The notes beneath the pieces are model-generated. The model was not told the DNA's origin. It did not search any database and was given only the letters and a program-made list of their open reading frames with translations. A stretch of DNA of 64,000 bases from Schistocerca nitens. Taxonomy: Eukaryota; Arthropoda; Insecta; Orthoptera; Acrididae. The translations under genes were made by a program, and so were the position numbers. The stretch spans positions 342,445,150 through 342,509,149 of the forward strand of contig NC_064619.1 of assembly GCF_023898315.1 (NCBI RefSeq), in the 5' to 3' direction. Below, piece by piece: positions 31,555 to 42,635 of the stretch. Within the stretch, counting starts at the first letter, position 1, and every line of letters starts with the position of its first letter.

Positions 31555-33146
31555 TTACAGGAAATGTTCAAAATGTCCTCCGTTAGCGAGGATACATGCA
31601 TTCTGTGGTGTCACCGCCAGACACCACACTTGCTAGGTGGTAGCTTAAATCGGCCGCGGTCCATTAGTACATGTCGGACCCGCGTGTCGCCACTGTCAGG
31701 ATCGCAGATCGAGCGCCACCACACGGCAGGTCTCGAGAGACGTATTGGCACTCGCCCCAGTTGTATGACGACGTTGCTAGCGACTACACTGACGAAGCCT
31801 TTCTCTCATTTGCCGAGAGACAGTAAGAATAGCCTTCAGCTAAGTCCATGTCTACGACCTAGCGAGGCGCCATTAGCCTTAGATAGCTTGTATCTAAAGA
31901 GTCTCACTTGTATCGCCACAATCTCCAGATGTCTCATCAAGAACGATGTATACAAAGGATGGATTAAAGTTAAGTATCCGAGAAGCTACGTACTTTTCTT
32001 TATAGCATTCATGACGAATCCTGTTTCAGACCTCACTCCATCCTTCGTGAGTTAGCGCGTGCATCTTGGCCGCCTCTTTCAATTAGTGTGCGTAGTGTTG
32101 GCAAGTCTGCCGACACTTCACATTCACCCTCCGTCGCATGGAATCCCTGATGCGCTGATGCAGCCCTGCAGAATGGCGTATTGTATCACAGCCGTCCACA
32201 ATACGAGCACGAAGGGTCTCTACATTTGGTACCGGGGTTGCGTAGACAAGAGCTTTCAAATGCCCCCATAAATGAAAGTCAAGAGGGTTGAGGTCAGGAG
32301 CGCGTGGAGGCCATGGAATTGGTCCGCCTCTACCAATCCATCGCTCACCGAATCTGTTGTTGAGAAGCGTACGAACACTTCGACTGAAATGTGCATGAGC
32401 TCCATCGTGCATGAACCACAGGTTGTGTCGTACTTGTAAAGGCACATGTTCTAGCAGCACAGGTAGAGTATCCCGTATGAAATCATGATAACGTGCTCCA
32501 TTGAGCGAAGGTGGAAGAACATGGGGCCCAATCAAGACATCACCAACAATGCCTGCCCAAACGTTCACAGAAAATCTGTGTTGGTGACGTAATTGCACGA
32601 TTGCGTGCGGATTCTCGTGAGCCCACACATGTTGATTGTGAAAATTTACAATTTGATCACGTTGGAATGAAGCCTCATCCGTAAAGAGAACATTTGCACT
32701 GAAATGAGGATTGACACATTGTTGGATGAACCATTCGCAGAAGGTACCCGTGGAGGCCAATGACCTGCTGATAGTGCCTGCACACGCTGTACATGGTACG
32801 GAAACAACTGGTTCTCCCGTAGCACTCTCCATACAGTGACGTGGTCGACGTTACCTTGTAGAGCAGCAACTTCTCTGACGCTGACATTAGGGTTATCGTC
32901 AACTGCACGAGGAATTGCCTCGTCCATTGCAGGTATCCTCGTCGTTCTAGGTCTTCCCCAGTCGCGAGTCATAGGCTGGAATGTTCTGTGCTCCCTAAGA
33001 CGCCGATCAATTGCTTCGAACGTCTTCCTGTCGGGACACCTTCGTTCGGGAAATCTGTCTCGATACAAACGTACCGCGCCACGGCTATTGCCCCGTGCTA
33101 GTCCATACATCAAATGGGCATCTGCCAACTCCGCATTCGTAAACAT
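31555..33146 (-). pseudogene. Rosa-type (DD41D) transposase, one frameshift and one insertion
   Basis: The protein starts MFTNAELADAHLMYGLARGN at 33146, with a DNA-binding half containing VREVAALQGNVDHVTVWRVL. A frameshift near 32750 separates it from the catalytic half: LFTDEASF (first D), WFMHDGAHAHF (second D) and PRAPDLNPLDFHLWG (third D, 41 residues after the second). Forty-one residues between the last two aspartates defines the DD41D/rosa group. The C terminus is split by the LTR-like repeat 31604-32120 and resumes as ILANGGHFEH, ending at 31555-31557. If the frameshift and insertion are discounted, the protein is otherwise well preserved. Confidence 0.88.
31604..32120 (+). repeat. Solo-LTR-like repeat L, copy 2 (517 bp)
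   Basis: TGTGGTGTC...ACACTTCA flanked by CATTC on both sides (31599-31603 and 32121-32125). It is inserted in the rosa-type transposase and is the reverse complement of the repeat at 25930-26447. Both ends can form hairpins. Confidence 0.88.
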
Positions 33147-33454
33147 TGCACTGACTGCTAAACCACGTTCGTGATGAACACTAACCTGTTGATGCTACGT
33201 ATTGATGTGCTTGATGCTAGTACTGTAGAGCAATGAGTCGCATGTCAACACAAGCACCGAAGTCAACATTACCTTCCTTCAATTGGGCCAACTCGCGGTG
33301 AATCGAGGAAGTACAGTACATACTGACGAAACTAAAATGAGCTTTAACATGGAAATTAAGCGTTTCCGGACACATGTCCACATAACAACTTTTCTTTATT
33401 TATGTGTGAGGAATGTTTCCTGAAAGTTTGGCCGTACCTTTTTGTAACATCCAA

Positions 33455-34154
33455 TATCACGCATTCTTAATGAATAGATAAGTTTTTCGTAGCAATGAAT
33501 TTTTGATACTGCAGGACATAGTAGTCTAGTGTGTGTCTTTGGAATTCTGTGCATCAGTGGAGATGACGATAATAACGATGGCGATACATAGATTTTCGTA
33601 TAGTTAATATATGAGACTTAAAGTAACGTATACCAAAAATATTGCAGGGTTTATTTTCTTTCGAAATACTAAGTACCATTACGTGTCTTCATTCCTCTTG
33701 GGAGCGTTGTCTGGCTGAACATAGGATCACCCACGCATAAGTGCTAGTTTTATATCGATTGTTGGGAGAGGATGGGACAGCATGTTTCTTATTGGTGCAG
33801 AGAGAAAGGGGGAGTGGAGGGGAATGCTTGTAACTTAACTGTTAGCAGCATTTAGCTACAAAATTGTCCACAGATTTTCACTGGTGAACATGTAGTTGTC
33901 TGTGAGTTACGACTGTTTTGCTGTGACAGGATGTTCTCTCCCTGAATGACTAATTTTGTAGCGGTTTCTCTTGTGTCAGCCTCCAGGTTGCAGACGATTA
34001 CAGTTTACTATGCAACTTTCTCGCCATTGCTGGGTTGGAGCAATATTCACAGCTATACTTCACATGTCGATGTTCGAATGGTGCTCTGCCCTGCGAGCTA
34101 CTTAGGACGGTGGCTTTGAGACGCTGTTCACCTCTTTAGGTGCGTGTTTTTTTG
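33455..34154. other. No recognised feature
   Basis: Nothing with visible homology. Confidence 0.4.
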
Positions 34155-35075
34155 CAGCGCTGTGATATTTCTTATACACACGGTATCTTTGGTTGGAAGA
34201 ATCAGAATAATGATAAGACGTCATTGTTTCCACCATCATGAGAACGAGCTCGTTTTAACACATCCTAGTACCGTATGGATGACTTTTCAAGAATTTATAT
34301 ACTGAGTTATGTTACTTCTGTCACGTTCTCCCACTGGGCTCACTTCACCGAGGTGTGGATTTACACAACTCATCTAAAGGTGTGGATAGACTAAAATTGT
34401 GCACAACATCTAATAATTAACAAGTTTTTTGCATGGCCGTCCTCTGCAGCAAGCACAGAAGTACTTTTTTTGTAAATAAAACTGCCTCTTCTTGCTACAA
34501 CTCAATTTATTTTTTCCAGACGCGTTTCGCCTTTTTCTTACTCTAATAATTCACAAGATCAAATTTAGAAGCAATGTCAGTTCTAGATGAGTATTTTGTA
34601 CTGCTGTGCTTATTCTTATACGCACGCAGTACCTTTCGTTGAAAGCAGCAGAATTTTACTATGACGTTACACAAAGAAGTAACGAAGTGGTGACTTAGCA
34701 GGGGTTTATCTGTCACAATGTGGTATTTCCTATATATACTGTATCTTTTGTTGTAAACAGGTCAAGTCGCATTGTTTATAGATTTTGGTATGACGTCATT
34801 ATTTCAACTAATGTCTTCGTTACGAACTCATACATACGACGTCACACACACTAGCAACGCTGCACTGTGATTGGCTAAGAGCATAATAACATCGACAGGC
34901 CTTCGAGAACAGTTGGATGGAGTTGTTGTAATGGAATGAAATACGAAAAAAGTGGAAAAATACGTAAAATAATGGACAATACGAAAAAATACGAAAATTG
35001 GTGAAAAATGTGTAAAATTGGAGAGACTGAGAGTACTTACATCTCTGGCTAGATGCGGTCTCTACTGGTAGCGCA
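34155..35075 (+). repeat. Repeat family R3, copies in plus orientation
   Basis: 34603-35075 matches the minus strand of 13995-12460 over several hundred bases, including the CRE-like TGACGTCA core and the AATACGAAAA-rich end. 34155-34260 is a further partial copy (CGCTGTGATATTTCTTATAC, AAGACGTCATTGTTTCC). Confidence 0.65.
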
Positions 35076-35090
35076 AATTACGAGGGCTAT

Positions 35091-35743
35091 TCCGAAAGTA
35101 AGGTCCGATAGGTCACGAAATGGAAACCACGGTAAAAATCAAAAATGTTTTATTTGCAACAGTTAGATACACCTTGCAGCTACTTATCTCCATAGTCGCC
35201 GACCCGACTTAGACGTGTATCGTAGCGTTGTACCAACTTTCCCATACCCTCGCTATAGAAGGCAGCCGCCAGTGCTCTCCGCCAATTCTCTACGCTGGCC
35301 TACGGCTCGTTGTCTTGTGCCGAAATGTTGTCTTCATAACCAGCGGTTCATGTGACCTGAGCTGAAACTCAGAGGGAGACAATTACGGGCTGTATTGTGG
35401 GTAATCTCACATTTCCATTTGAAAACGATGCAGGAGCATCTTCATTGCCCCTGCAGAATGCGGCTGAGAATTGTCTTGAAGACGAAACAGCACGACAGTT
35501 ATGTAATGTTAGCTGCATAGCTTCAGGGGAAATTTCTCACCAGGCCCCCGTACTTGGCGGCAGACACTATTTTCTAGACATCTTTACGCACTCACTGCGA
35601 GCTCAGAAATGAGAAGAGCGACGTGATGCTAACTGGGGTTATACTAGAGACACTACCCAACACATCTGTGCAAAGCTTTATCGGATTTTCATAGTCGTTT
35701 CCATTTCGTGACCGATCGGACCTTACTTTCGGAATAGCCCTCG
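35091..35743 (-). mobile_element. Internally deleted mariner (653 bp)
   Basis: Perfect-looking inverted ends (CGAGGGCTATTCCGAAAGTA, about 50 bp in total) lie between TA dinucleotides. The minus strand retains only the transposase C terminus (FYSEGMGKLVQRYDTRLSRV, GDYGDK, stop near 35200). The rest of the coding sequence is absent. Confidence 0.9.
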
Positions 35744-35764
35744 TACATAATATTAAATTGCTAT

Positions 35765-35945
35765 TAACTAATGGACCTCGAGTGGCAAAGGGATGGAGCT
35801 TGCGTAATCGTAAAAATTGAAAAACATATGAAAAAATACTTAAAATTGAGCAAAATACTGAAAAAAAACGTAAGAAATACGTAAAACAGGTGAAGAATGA
35901 GAGTAATTACGTGTCTGGGTGGGTGTGGTCTTATATTTCCTCCTC
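35765..35945 (+). repeat. Partial R3 repeat
   Basis: GGGATGGAGCTTGCGTAATCG is followed by AATACGTAAAA-type words and GAGAGTAATTACGTGTCTGG, matching the ends of the other R3 copies. Confidence 0.6.
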
Positions 35946-36149
35946 CTTCTTTGGTAAATGATTAACTGTTATTTGTTCCATATGATTAGCAAACGTAGAG
36001 AAGAAGGAATTATCTTAATGATGAGAACGAATTTTCTTTGAGTCAGCACAATGTTTAATTGTTACTCTACAACTAATAAAGTGATGTCTGATTGTGGATG
36101 AAACGTAAACATTTCAACGCTGGTATTAGTCTATAAGATGGGTATTTCT

Positions 36150-36620
36150 TTAAATGCTCTCGTCAACTTCAATCCTTGCGAGAAAGTCGAGAGCGAAGTC
36201 AACACATCGTAGTGGATTCTGTAGTGCAAACTGCTGTACGATATGGATCTTGTACGGATACCATTTGAGAATGGTTCGAAGCACCTTTCGAACAGTGGAC
36301 CACGGGATGTTCAACTGTCGTAACACAGCACGCACACTACCTGACGATCGGGAATTGCGCGTAGCGTTGTCTGCCATAGCAACAGCGATTTTATCAACGA
36401 CCTGTGGCGCAAATGGTCTTCCTGGAGCGACGCCCAGTTCTACAGTTGATTCGAACTTCTTTATCATGATTCGCAAAGCAAGTGGAGAAAGAGGGCCCTC
36501 CGTAATCCTTTCAGCTGGCGATATTCTCGAAGGGCAGCAGCATCATTACTGTTGTTTTGATAATAGAACTTCACCAATAGTGCCCTGCTCCTCTTGTCCA
36601 GATGAGACCCGATGTCAGTT
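36150..36620 (-). pseudogene. DUF4817-type transposase N-terminal fragment
   Basis: The minus strand encodes LLVKFYYQNNSNDAAALREY (36600 downward), then a frame change and MIKKFESTVELGVAPGRP, IPWSTVRKVLRTILKWYPYK and CVDFALDFLARIE. This is the order of the DUF4817 N-terminal domain and helix-turn-helix of a large insect Tc1/mariner-superfamily transposase group. The sequence stops before the first catalytic aspartate. It is truncated on the left at about 36150 and abuts a Tc1 fragment on the right. Confidence 0.8.
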
Positions 36621-37010
36621 AGTAAGAGCCGATGGTAGGATTCGAGTGTGGCGGAGTCCCCGCGGAGCCATGGACCAAAGTTGTCACAAAGCACTTTGCA
36701 AGCTGGTGGTGGCTCCATAATGGTGTGAGCTGTGCTTACATTGAATAGACTGGGTCCTCTGGTCCAACTGAACCGATCATTAACTGGGAATGGCTATGTT
36801 CGGCTACTTGGTGACCATTTTCAGCCATTCGTTGACTTCATGTTCCCATAAAACGATGAAATTTTTATGGTTGACAATGCGCCATGTCACCAGCCCCACA
36901 TGTGTTCGCGATTGATTTGAAAAAGATTCTGAACAATTCGAATGAATGATGTGGCCTATCATATCGCCCGACACGTATCCCATCGAGCGCTTGCAAGGTG
37001 AACATGACAT
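36598..37010 (+). pseudogene. Tc1-like transposase C-terminal fragment
   Basis: Plus-strand frames encode LVRADGRIRVWRSPRGAMD, then, shifted, a GPLVQLNRSLTGNGYVRLL segment, FMVDNAPCHQPH (second aspartate) and ISPDTYPIERL (catalytic glutamate in PIER). Stops separate the parts. It is a relic of a different Tc1 lineage from the 28.7-kb element. Confidence 0.75.
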
Positions 37011-37364
37011 TTTGATTTTTGTAAGTTATCGATGTGCACGTCAGAGAGAGAGCATGTTCTGTTGCTGTTCAACAATCTAGCTCTTGTTGTGGCACAGTCT
37101 TTGCCTCTACTTAGTCTGATACATTGTTAGTTGACTTGTGATAGGCGATGGACGTATTTAGTAGTGCTGTGTTGACTTGTGATTGTATCTGTTAGGTTAA
37201 GAAAGATATGTTGTAAAGGACAGTAAGGATGAATATGATGTGTATGCTGGAAGGCGAAAAGAATATAAATTTTGACTTATGTTATTATTCTTGAAGAGGA
37301 GAATTTTGAATGTATAAGAAACTATCAGCCTTGATTGCGGTAATGAAACTAAGCTTTACCTAGG
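37011..37364. other. No recognised feature
   Basis: No homology seen in this 354-bp stretch. Confidence 0.4.
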
Positions 37365-38483
37365 TTTCAGCCCAAATAATTGAGCCTTCTTCAGAAGATA
37401 TACCTGAATCTATAATTTGTCTAAGAGGAAACGACTTCCTGCCAATTAAATCAATACTCGATGTTAACGCTTTCCTTGCCATTGCCAGTCTACATTTTAT
37501 ATCCTCTCTACTTCGACCATCATCAGTTATTTTGCTCCCCAAATAGCAAAACTCCTTTACTACTTTAAGTGTCTCATTTCCTAATCTAATTCCCTCAGCA
37601 TCACCCGACTTAATTCGACTATATTCCATTATCCTCTTTTAGCTTGTGTTGATGTTCATCTTATACCCTCCTTTCAAGACACTGTCCATTCCGTTCAACT
37701 GCTCTTCCAAGTCCTTTGCTGTCTCTGACAGAATTACAATGTCATCGGCGAACCTCAAAGTTTTTATTTCTTCTCCATGGATTTTAATACCTACTCCGAA
37801 ATTTTCTTTTGTTTCCTTTACTGCTTGCTCAATATACAGATGGAATAGTATCGGGGAGAGGCTACAACCCTGTCTCACTCCCTTCCCAACCACTGCTTCC
37901 CTTGCATGTCCCGCAACTCTCATAACTGTATCTGCTCTCTGTACAAATTGTAAATAGCGTTTCGCTCCCTGTATTTTACCCTTGCCACCTTCAGAATTTG
38001 GAAGAGAGTATTCCAGTCAACACTGTGAAAAGCTTTCTCTAAGTCTACAAATGCAAGAAACGTAGGTTTGCCTTTCCTTAATCTTTCTTCTAAGATAAGT
38101 CGTAGTCTCAGTATTGCCTCACATGTTCCAACATTTCTACGGAATCTAAACTGACCTTACCCGAGGTCGGCTTCTACCAGTTTTTCCATTCGTCTGTAAA
38201 GAATTCGCGTTAGTATTTTGCAGCTGTGACTTATTAAACTGATAGTTTGGTAATTTTCACATCTGTCAACACCTGCTTTCTTTGGGATTGGAATTATTAT
38301 ATTCTTCTTGAAGTCTGAGGGAATTTCGCCTGTCTCATACATATTGCCCACCAGATGGTAGAGTTTTGTCAGGACTGGCTCTCCCAAGGCTGTAAGTAGT
38401 TCTAATGGAATGTTGTGTACTCCCGGGGCCTTGTTTCGACTTAGGTCTTTCAGTACTCTGTCAAACTCTTCACGCAGTATCAT
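37365..38483 (-). pseudogene. RTE-clade reverse transcriptase fragment
   Basis: Minus-strand segments in order: LSRNKAPGVHNIPLELLTAL, IIIPIPKKAGVDRCENYQ, SCKILTRILYRRMEKLVEAD, a FRRNVGTCEAILRLR and FVDLEKAFHSVDW stretch near 38150-38000, GVRQGCSLSPILFHLYIEQ, LRFADDIVILSE (catalytic FADD) and FCYLGSKITDDGRSREDIK. This is the typical RTE reverse transcriptase with its C-terminal YLGS..T.DGR block. Both ends are missing and stops occur at about 38156 and 37638. The endonuclease is absent. Confidence 0.85.
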
Positions 38484-38955
38484 ATTATATTTTGGTAATA
38501 CGTAGACATTTTACAGAATGGGAGGTAATTCTGGGCTAAATTTCATACAGAAACACGTAGTGGGGAGGTTACACAATTGTAACATAATCGAGTGGTCAGT
38601 TCGTGCACAAAATGCTGCATCGACAATAGTTTCGCAGTTATGGACGGCTATAGAGGCAGAATAACTCAGTGTTTCTGCAGGAGACTTCCAAAGGCTTGTC
38701 CACGCCACGTCGAGTTGCTGCACTACACCGGGTAAAAAGAGGTCCGACACGATATTAAGAGTTAGCCCATGATTTTTCACCAGAACGTATGAATATGATA
38801 CTCAATGCGGAAAACGAAATCAACTATTAAGACTTAAAGTACGATTTAAGTTTAATTGAAAAACTTAAAACATTTATGGAATCTGGTACAAGAATTATTT
38901 AAAAGAAATATATTTTTTAAACATTTTAAAAGATACGACAAGTGGCTAGATTACA
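38484..38955. other. No recognised feature
   Basis: No motif or repeat identified. Confidence 0.35.
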
Positions 38956-40010
38956 ACATTTTCAAAAGACTGGCATAAAGTAGTATTGTGAAGGTTAAAA
39001 CATAAATGTGCAGAAGATGTGAATGTATAGAGAGAAAGATAATGATTTTTCAATGTAAAATCGTACGGAAGGCATTTGTACCAATTTATGAGGAAGGCGA
39101 AGAACAGGAAATTCAGGGAGATATGCAAAAAATCAAATGTTGTTGCGAAAGCAGGGATCAGTTTTTCGTCCCTACTGTTCAATTGAAGAAACAGTGACGG
39201 AAATAAAAAGAAAGGTTCAAGAGTGGCAGTAAAATTTGGCGTGAAAGGATATCAACGATAAGATTCACTAATGACTTTGCAATCCTCGGTGGAAGTGAAG
39301 AATAGTTTATGAATCTGTTGAATGGAATGAACAGTTTAATGACTACCGAATATGGATTGAGAGTAAACCGCAAAAAGACAAAAGTAATGAGAAGTAGCAA
39401 AAATGAGACTAGCGAGAAACGTAACATCAACATCGGGTAGTAGGCGAATTTAAGGGTTCCTGCTAGTTTGGAAGCAAAATAACCCGTGACGGACGAAGTA
39501 TGTAGGACATAAGATGCAGACTACCAAGACAAAGAGGGCATTCCTGGCCAAGTGAAGTCCACTGGTACCAAACATAGTCCTTAATTTGAGGAATAATTCC
39601 TTGGAATTTAAATTTCAAGCACCGTGTTGTCTGGCAGTGAATCACGGGCTGTAGGGAAGCCGGAACAAAAAAGAATCAAAGCATTATAGGCGTAGTGCTA
39701 CGGCAGAATGTTGAAAGTTAGGTGGACTGATGTGTTAAGGAATGGGAAGGTTCTCCACAGAACCGCCAAAGGTAGGAAATATGGAAAACAATGGCAGGAA
39801 GAAGGGACAGGAAAATAGAACATGTGTTTTGATATCAGGAAATAATCTCCTTGTTACTAGAGGCAGCTACAGAGGGTAAAAATTGTAGGGAATAGCAGAG
39901 AGTGGAATACATCCACCCAGTAACTGAGAACGTAGTGTGCAAGTGCTACTTTGAGATGAAGAGGTTGGCGCAAGACAAGAAATTCCTGGCTGCTCGACTG
40001 AATAAAAAAT
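38956..40010 (+). pseudogene. Degenerate RTE-type retrotransposon 3' part
   Basis: The plus strand keeps scattered RTE features: RFTNDFAILGGSEE (a mutated ADDI region, near 39250), LRVNRKKTKVMRSSKN, KTKRAFLAK, RMLKVRWTDVLRNGKVLH near 39710, and a 3' UTR-like GTGCAAGTGCTACTTTGAGATGAAGAGGTTGGCGC near 39935-39972. Many stops show great age. It lies in the opposite orientation to the RTE fragment at 37365-38483. Confidence 0.65.
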
Positions 40011-40689
40011 AAGGTGCATATTAGTTCCTCTTTCGGAGAAGGAGATTAAAGTTTACGACCTGTCTGATGTGTCAAAAATTGATTTGAAAGGGGGATTTTT
40101 TAAGATCACGTATGTCTGGACACGCTAAGATTTCCATGGTTTCCTTAAATGCTGGAATTGTTTGTTTGGAAAGGGCATGTCTCATTTCCTTGCACTCCTT
40201 CGTCGAATATTGTCCTTGACGGAACAGTGGAGCGTTGCCTTTCTTCTTTCGCTAGTATTTTTGAGATGAATCAAAGTTGTCAAGATCGTGGTTCTCCCTT
40301 GATACGTGTTATGTCACTGTGTAACCTCAAATATTGTGACTCGGAGAAGACGGCATTTTTGGTGTGTCCGAACTTTTGTTCAAGATCTTAATGATAGTTA
40401 ACTGTTGAGGACAGGAAAGTTAATTATGAAGACTCCTCGAGCTGTTACAATTAACATCTTTGGTCTCGTATTATTTATATCTAATGAAGGCAGAGTCATT
40501 GAAATCGCTCTGAAAAATCGCTCATGATGTTAGATTCGTACAGCGAATAACCGTGCGGCACCGCCGTGAAGCAACAGTCAGTCTTAACAAGTTAATGGTA
40601 TTACGGTACTTGCAGCATAGTTGATATTATAGTCGAGCTTTACCCAGTAAACATCACAAAAAATCACGTCTAACGTAAACAGCCACGTT
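40011..40689. other. No recognised feature
   Basis: Nothing supported in this stretch. Confidence 0.4.
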
Positions 40690-40942
40690 TACTTAGGTGA
40701 GGAAATTAATGTTTAACGTCCCGTCGACAGTGACATTATTAGGGTCGGAGCACAAGCTAGCATTGCGTAAGGAGGTGGGAAGGAAATCGGCCGTGCACTT
40801 GAAAAGTAACTATCCCGGCTTTTGCCAGGATGGATTTACGGAAATTACGGAAAATCTAAATCAAATGGAGAGACGTATTTGCACCATCGTCCTCCTGAAT
40901 GATGCAAGTCGTATGTGCTAACCACTGCGCCACCTCGCTCGA
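40690..40942 (-). repeat. SINE family 4 (tRNA-derived)
   Basis: On the minus strand the head reads CGAGCGAGGTGGCGCAGTGG followed by TTAGCACA, then a decayed B box. The body has GGATAGTTACTTTTCAAGTG-like sequence and the end CGACGGGACGTTAAAC. This pattern is that of a widespread insect SINE. Confidence 0.75.
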
Positions 40943-40984
40943 TGCTTAGTTTTGACGAATGAGCTGTAACCACTATCTTCGCTA

Positions 40985-42336
40985 GTTTAATTAGTAACTT
41001 CACTCCTTAGCATAATATTTATTTCCATTTAAATTTTTAATGTAATCAATTGTGTCGCTCGTTGCCATCAGAAAATCGTCTCAAGATCCACGATATGCCC
41101 TCTTGGAACATTCTGCAGCAGTGTGATGGACAATTTGCGTTTCTGTACCACAATCGCATTTTGAGAGATGGAACCTTACCCTCATCTACACAAGAGAATC
41201 CGCGTTTCTGCCATGATTGATGCGTATTCTGTTAATCGTTGTCTACGTTCTGTGCGATTGCTAAAAGGCAGGGGGTTTCATTTTTATAAAGTGCAAGTTC
41301 TGGAAATGTGGAAGGCAAGACTCTGTCCAGCCACATTGCCACGAGTCGCTTAATTTGAACTGATGTTTGTTCAGTTCTATGGCCATTTTCATGCATGGTT
41401 TGCTTGATCGAAGCCGGTTTCATTCTGGGATAACCGCATCCAGATGGATAGGGAGTTGCGGGTTGCCTTGATTCCAGAAGAGCTACTTTTCGCCGAAGAC
41501 CAGGGAGCGGATGCGGCTCAGTATGAGCACCCATTTGACGGGAGTTAGTCTCAGTGTGCTAGTGATAACTCACATTGTGTTCTTCAGTTCTGCGCCAAGC
41601 TTTGTGTTTGCGCACTATTGAGCCAAACACGGACATCGTATTCCGCAGAATACCAGATTAGTCCAGATGTTGAAGTGTGCAGAGTTTCAACAGCGGAACC
41701 CCACGCTGTTCCACACAGCTTATATAGCATCTTGTGTATAGTTCGTATCTTCACTATGGTTTTTTCCAAATGCTTCTTGTAGGACAATGGAAGGTGCAAC
41801 ATAACCCCTAGATATTTTGGGTGCTGATTCATGAGAAGCGCCGGCTGCGGTGACCGAGCGGTTCTAGGCGCTTCAGTCCAGAACCGCGTGACTGCTACAG
41901 TCGCAGGTTCGAATCCTGCCTCGGGCATGGATGTGTGTGATGTCCTTAGGTTAGTTAGGTTTAAGTAGTTCTAAGTTCTAGCGGACTGATGACCTCAGAT
42001 GTTAAGTCTCATAGTGCTCAGAGCCATTTGAAGCATTTTGATGAGAAGCAGTCTGTCACCAAAATGTACTTGCAGCTGGTTATTTGCCACTCTGGCTCAC
42101 TAACGAAAGCAACCCATCTCTATCTTGGTGGGGTTTAGTTTCAGTCTCCATGTTAGAAAGTACGATCCTATTATCGCCCGATCAAATGCTAATATTACTT
42201 CCATTTCTCCAAAGTTTCGAGGTCCCGCTGCCAGCATCAAGTCAGCGATGTATCGAAACTTACGAGATCTAGTTTCTGGCATATTAGAGGAGTACAGATT
42301 AAACAGGAGTGTGGCGAGGGCAGATCCCTGAAGTGG
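40985..42336 (-). pseudogene. Jockey-like reverse transcriptase fragment, split by a SINE
   Basis: Read from 42336 down: a QGSALATLLFNLYSS motif, then YIADLMLAA (a decayed YADD catalytic box), GEMEVILAFDRAIIG, TWRLKLNPTKIE, then after the SINE KYLGVMLHLPLSYKKHLEK, LYKLCGTAWGS and a C-terminal CDCGTETQIVHH zinc-knuckle-like end near 41170-41130. The frame is broken several times. A 3' UTR with AAATAAATATT lies near 41000. The upstream part is lost. Confidence 0.75.
41840..42040 (+). repeat. SINE family 1, full length
   Basis: GCCGGCTGCGGTGACCGAGC head, GGTTCGAATCC B box and AGCCATTTGAAGCATTTTG end, flanked by the duplication ATGAGAAGC (41831-41839, 42041-42049). Inserted in the Jockey-like fragment. 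Confidence 0.95.
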
Positions 42337-42348
42337 ACATTATCAGTA

Positions 42349-42600
42349 AAAATGGAAATGAGTTTATGGCAATGTTGGCCGGGAGGCCCCATCCGTGGAA
42401 GTTCGGCCGCCAAGTGCTAGTCTAATTTCATTCGACGAAACAATTGGCGACTTGCGTGTCGGTGATGAGGATGAAATGATGATGAGAACAACACATCACC
42501 CAGCGCACGCGCGGAGAAAATCTCCAACCCGGCCGAGAATCGAACCCGGGCCCGCTTGCATGGGAGCCGAGTACGTTACCACACAACTAAGCAGGCGGAC
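42349..42600 (-). repeat. SINE family 3
   Basis: Head GTCCGCCTGCTTAGTTGTG and body GGAGATTTTCTCCGCGCG on the minus strand. Flanked by ACATTATCAGTA (42337-42348) and ACATTATCACTA (42601-42612). Confidence 0.88.
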
Positions 42601-42635
42601 ACATTATCACTATTTTTTCATCTGTTGTTAATCTA

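Larger units (their letters stand above)
31353..33454 (-). mobile_element. Rosa-type (DD41D) element with long inverted repeats, carrying an LTR-like insertion
   Basis: Inverted termini extend about 100 bp (GTTACAAAAAGTTACGGCC through GGACATGTGTCCGGAAACGC on the left; complement near 33345-33445 on the right). TA lies at both boundaries. Without the 517-bp LTR-like repeat and its duplication the element is about 1.58 kb. Confidence 0.85.

Noticed and set aside
31357-32055. A 232-codon plus-strand frame
   Set aside because: It runs across the terminal repeat of the rosa-type element and into the LTR-like repeat, so it is a chance fusion.
41840-41930. tRNA gene candidates at SINE heads (also 48289, 54252, 59693, 60194)
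   Set aside because: A and B boxes are present but the cloverleaf is degraded and each is followed by the SINE body and target duplications.
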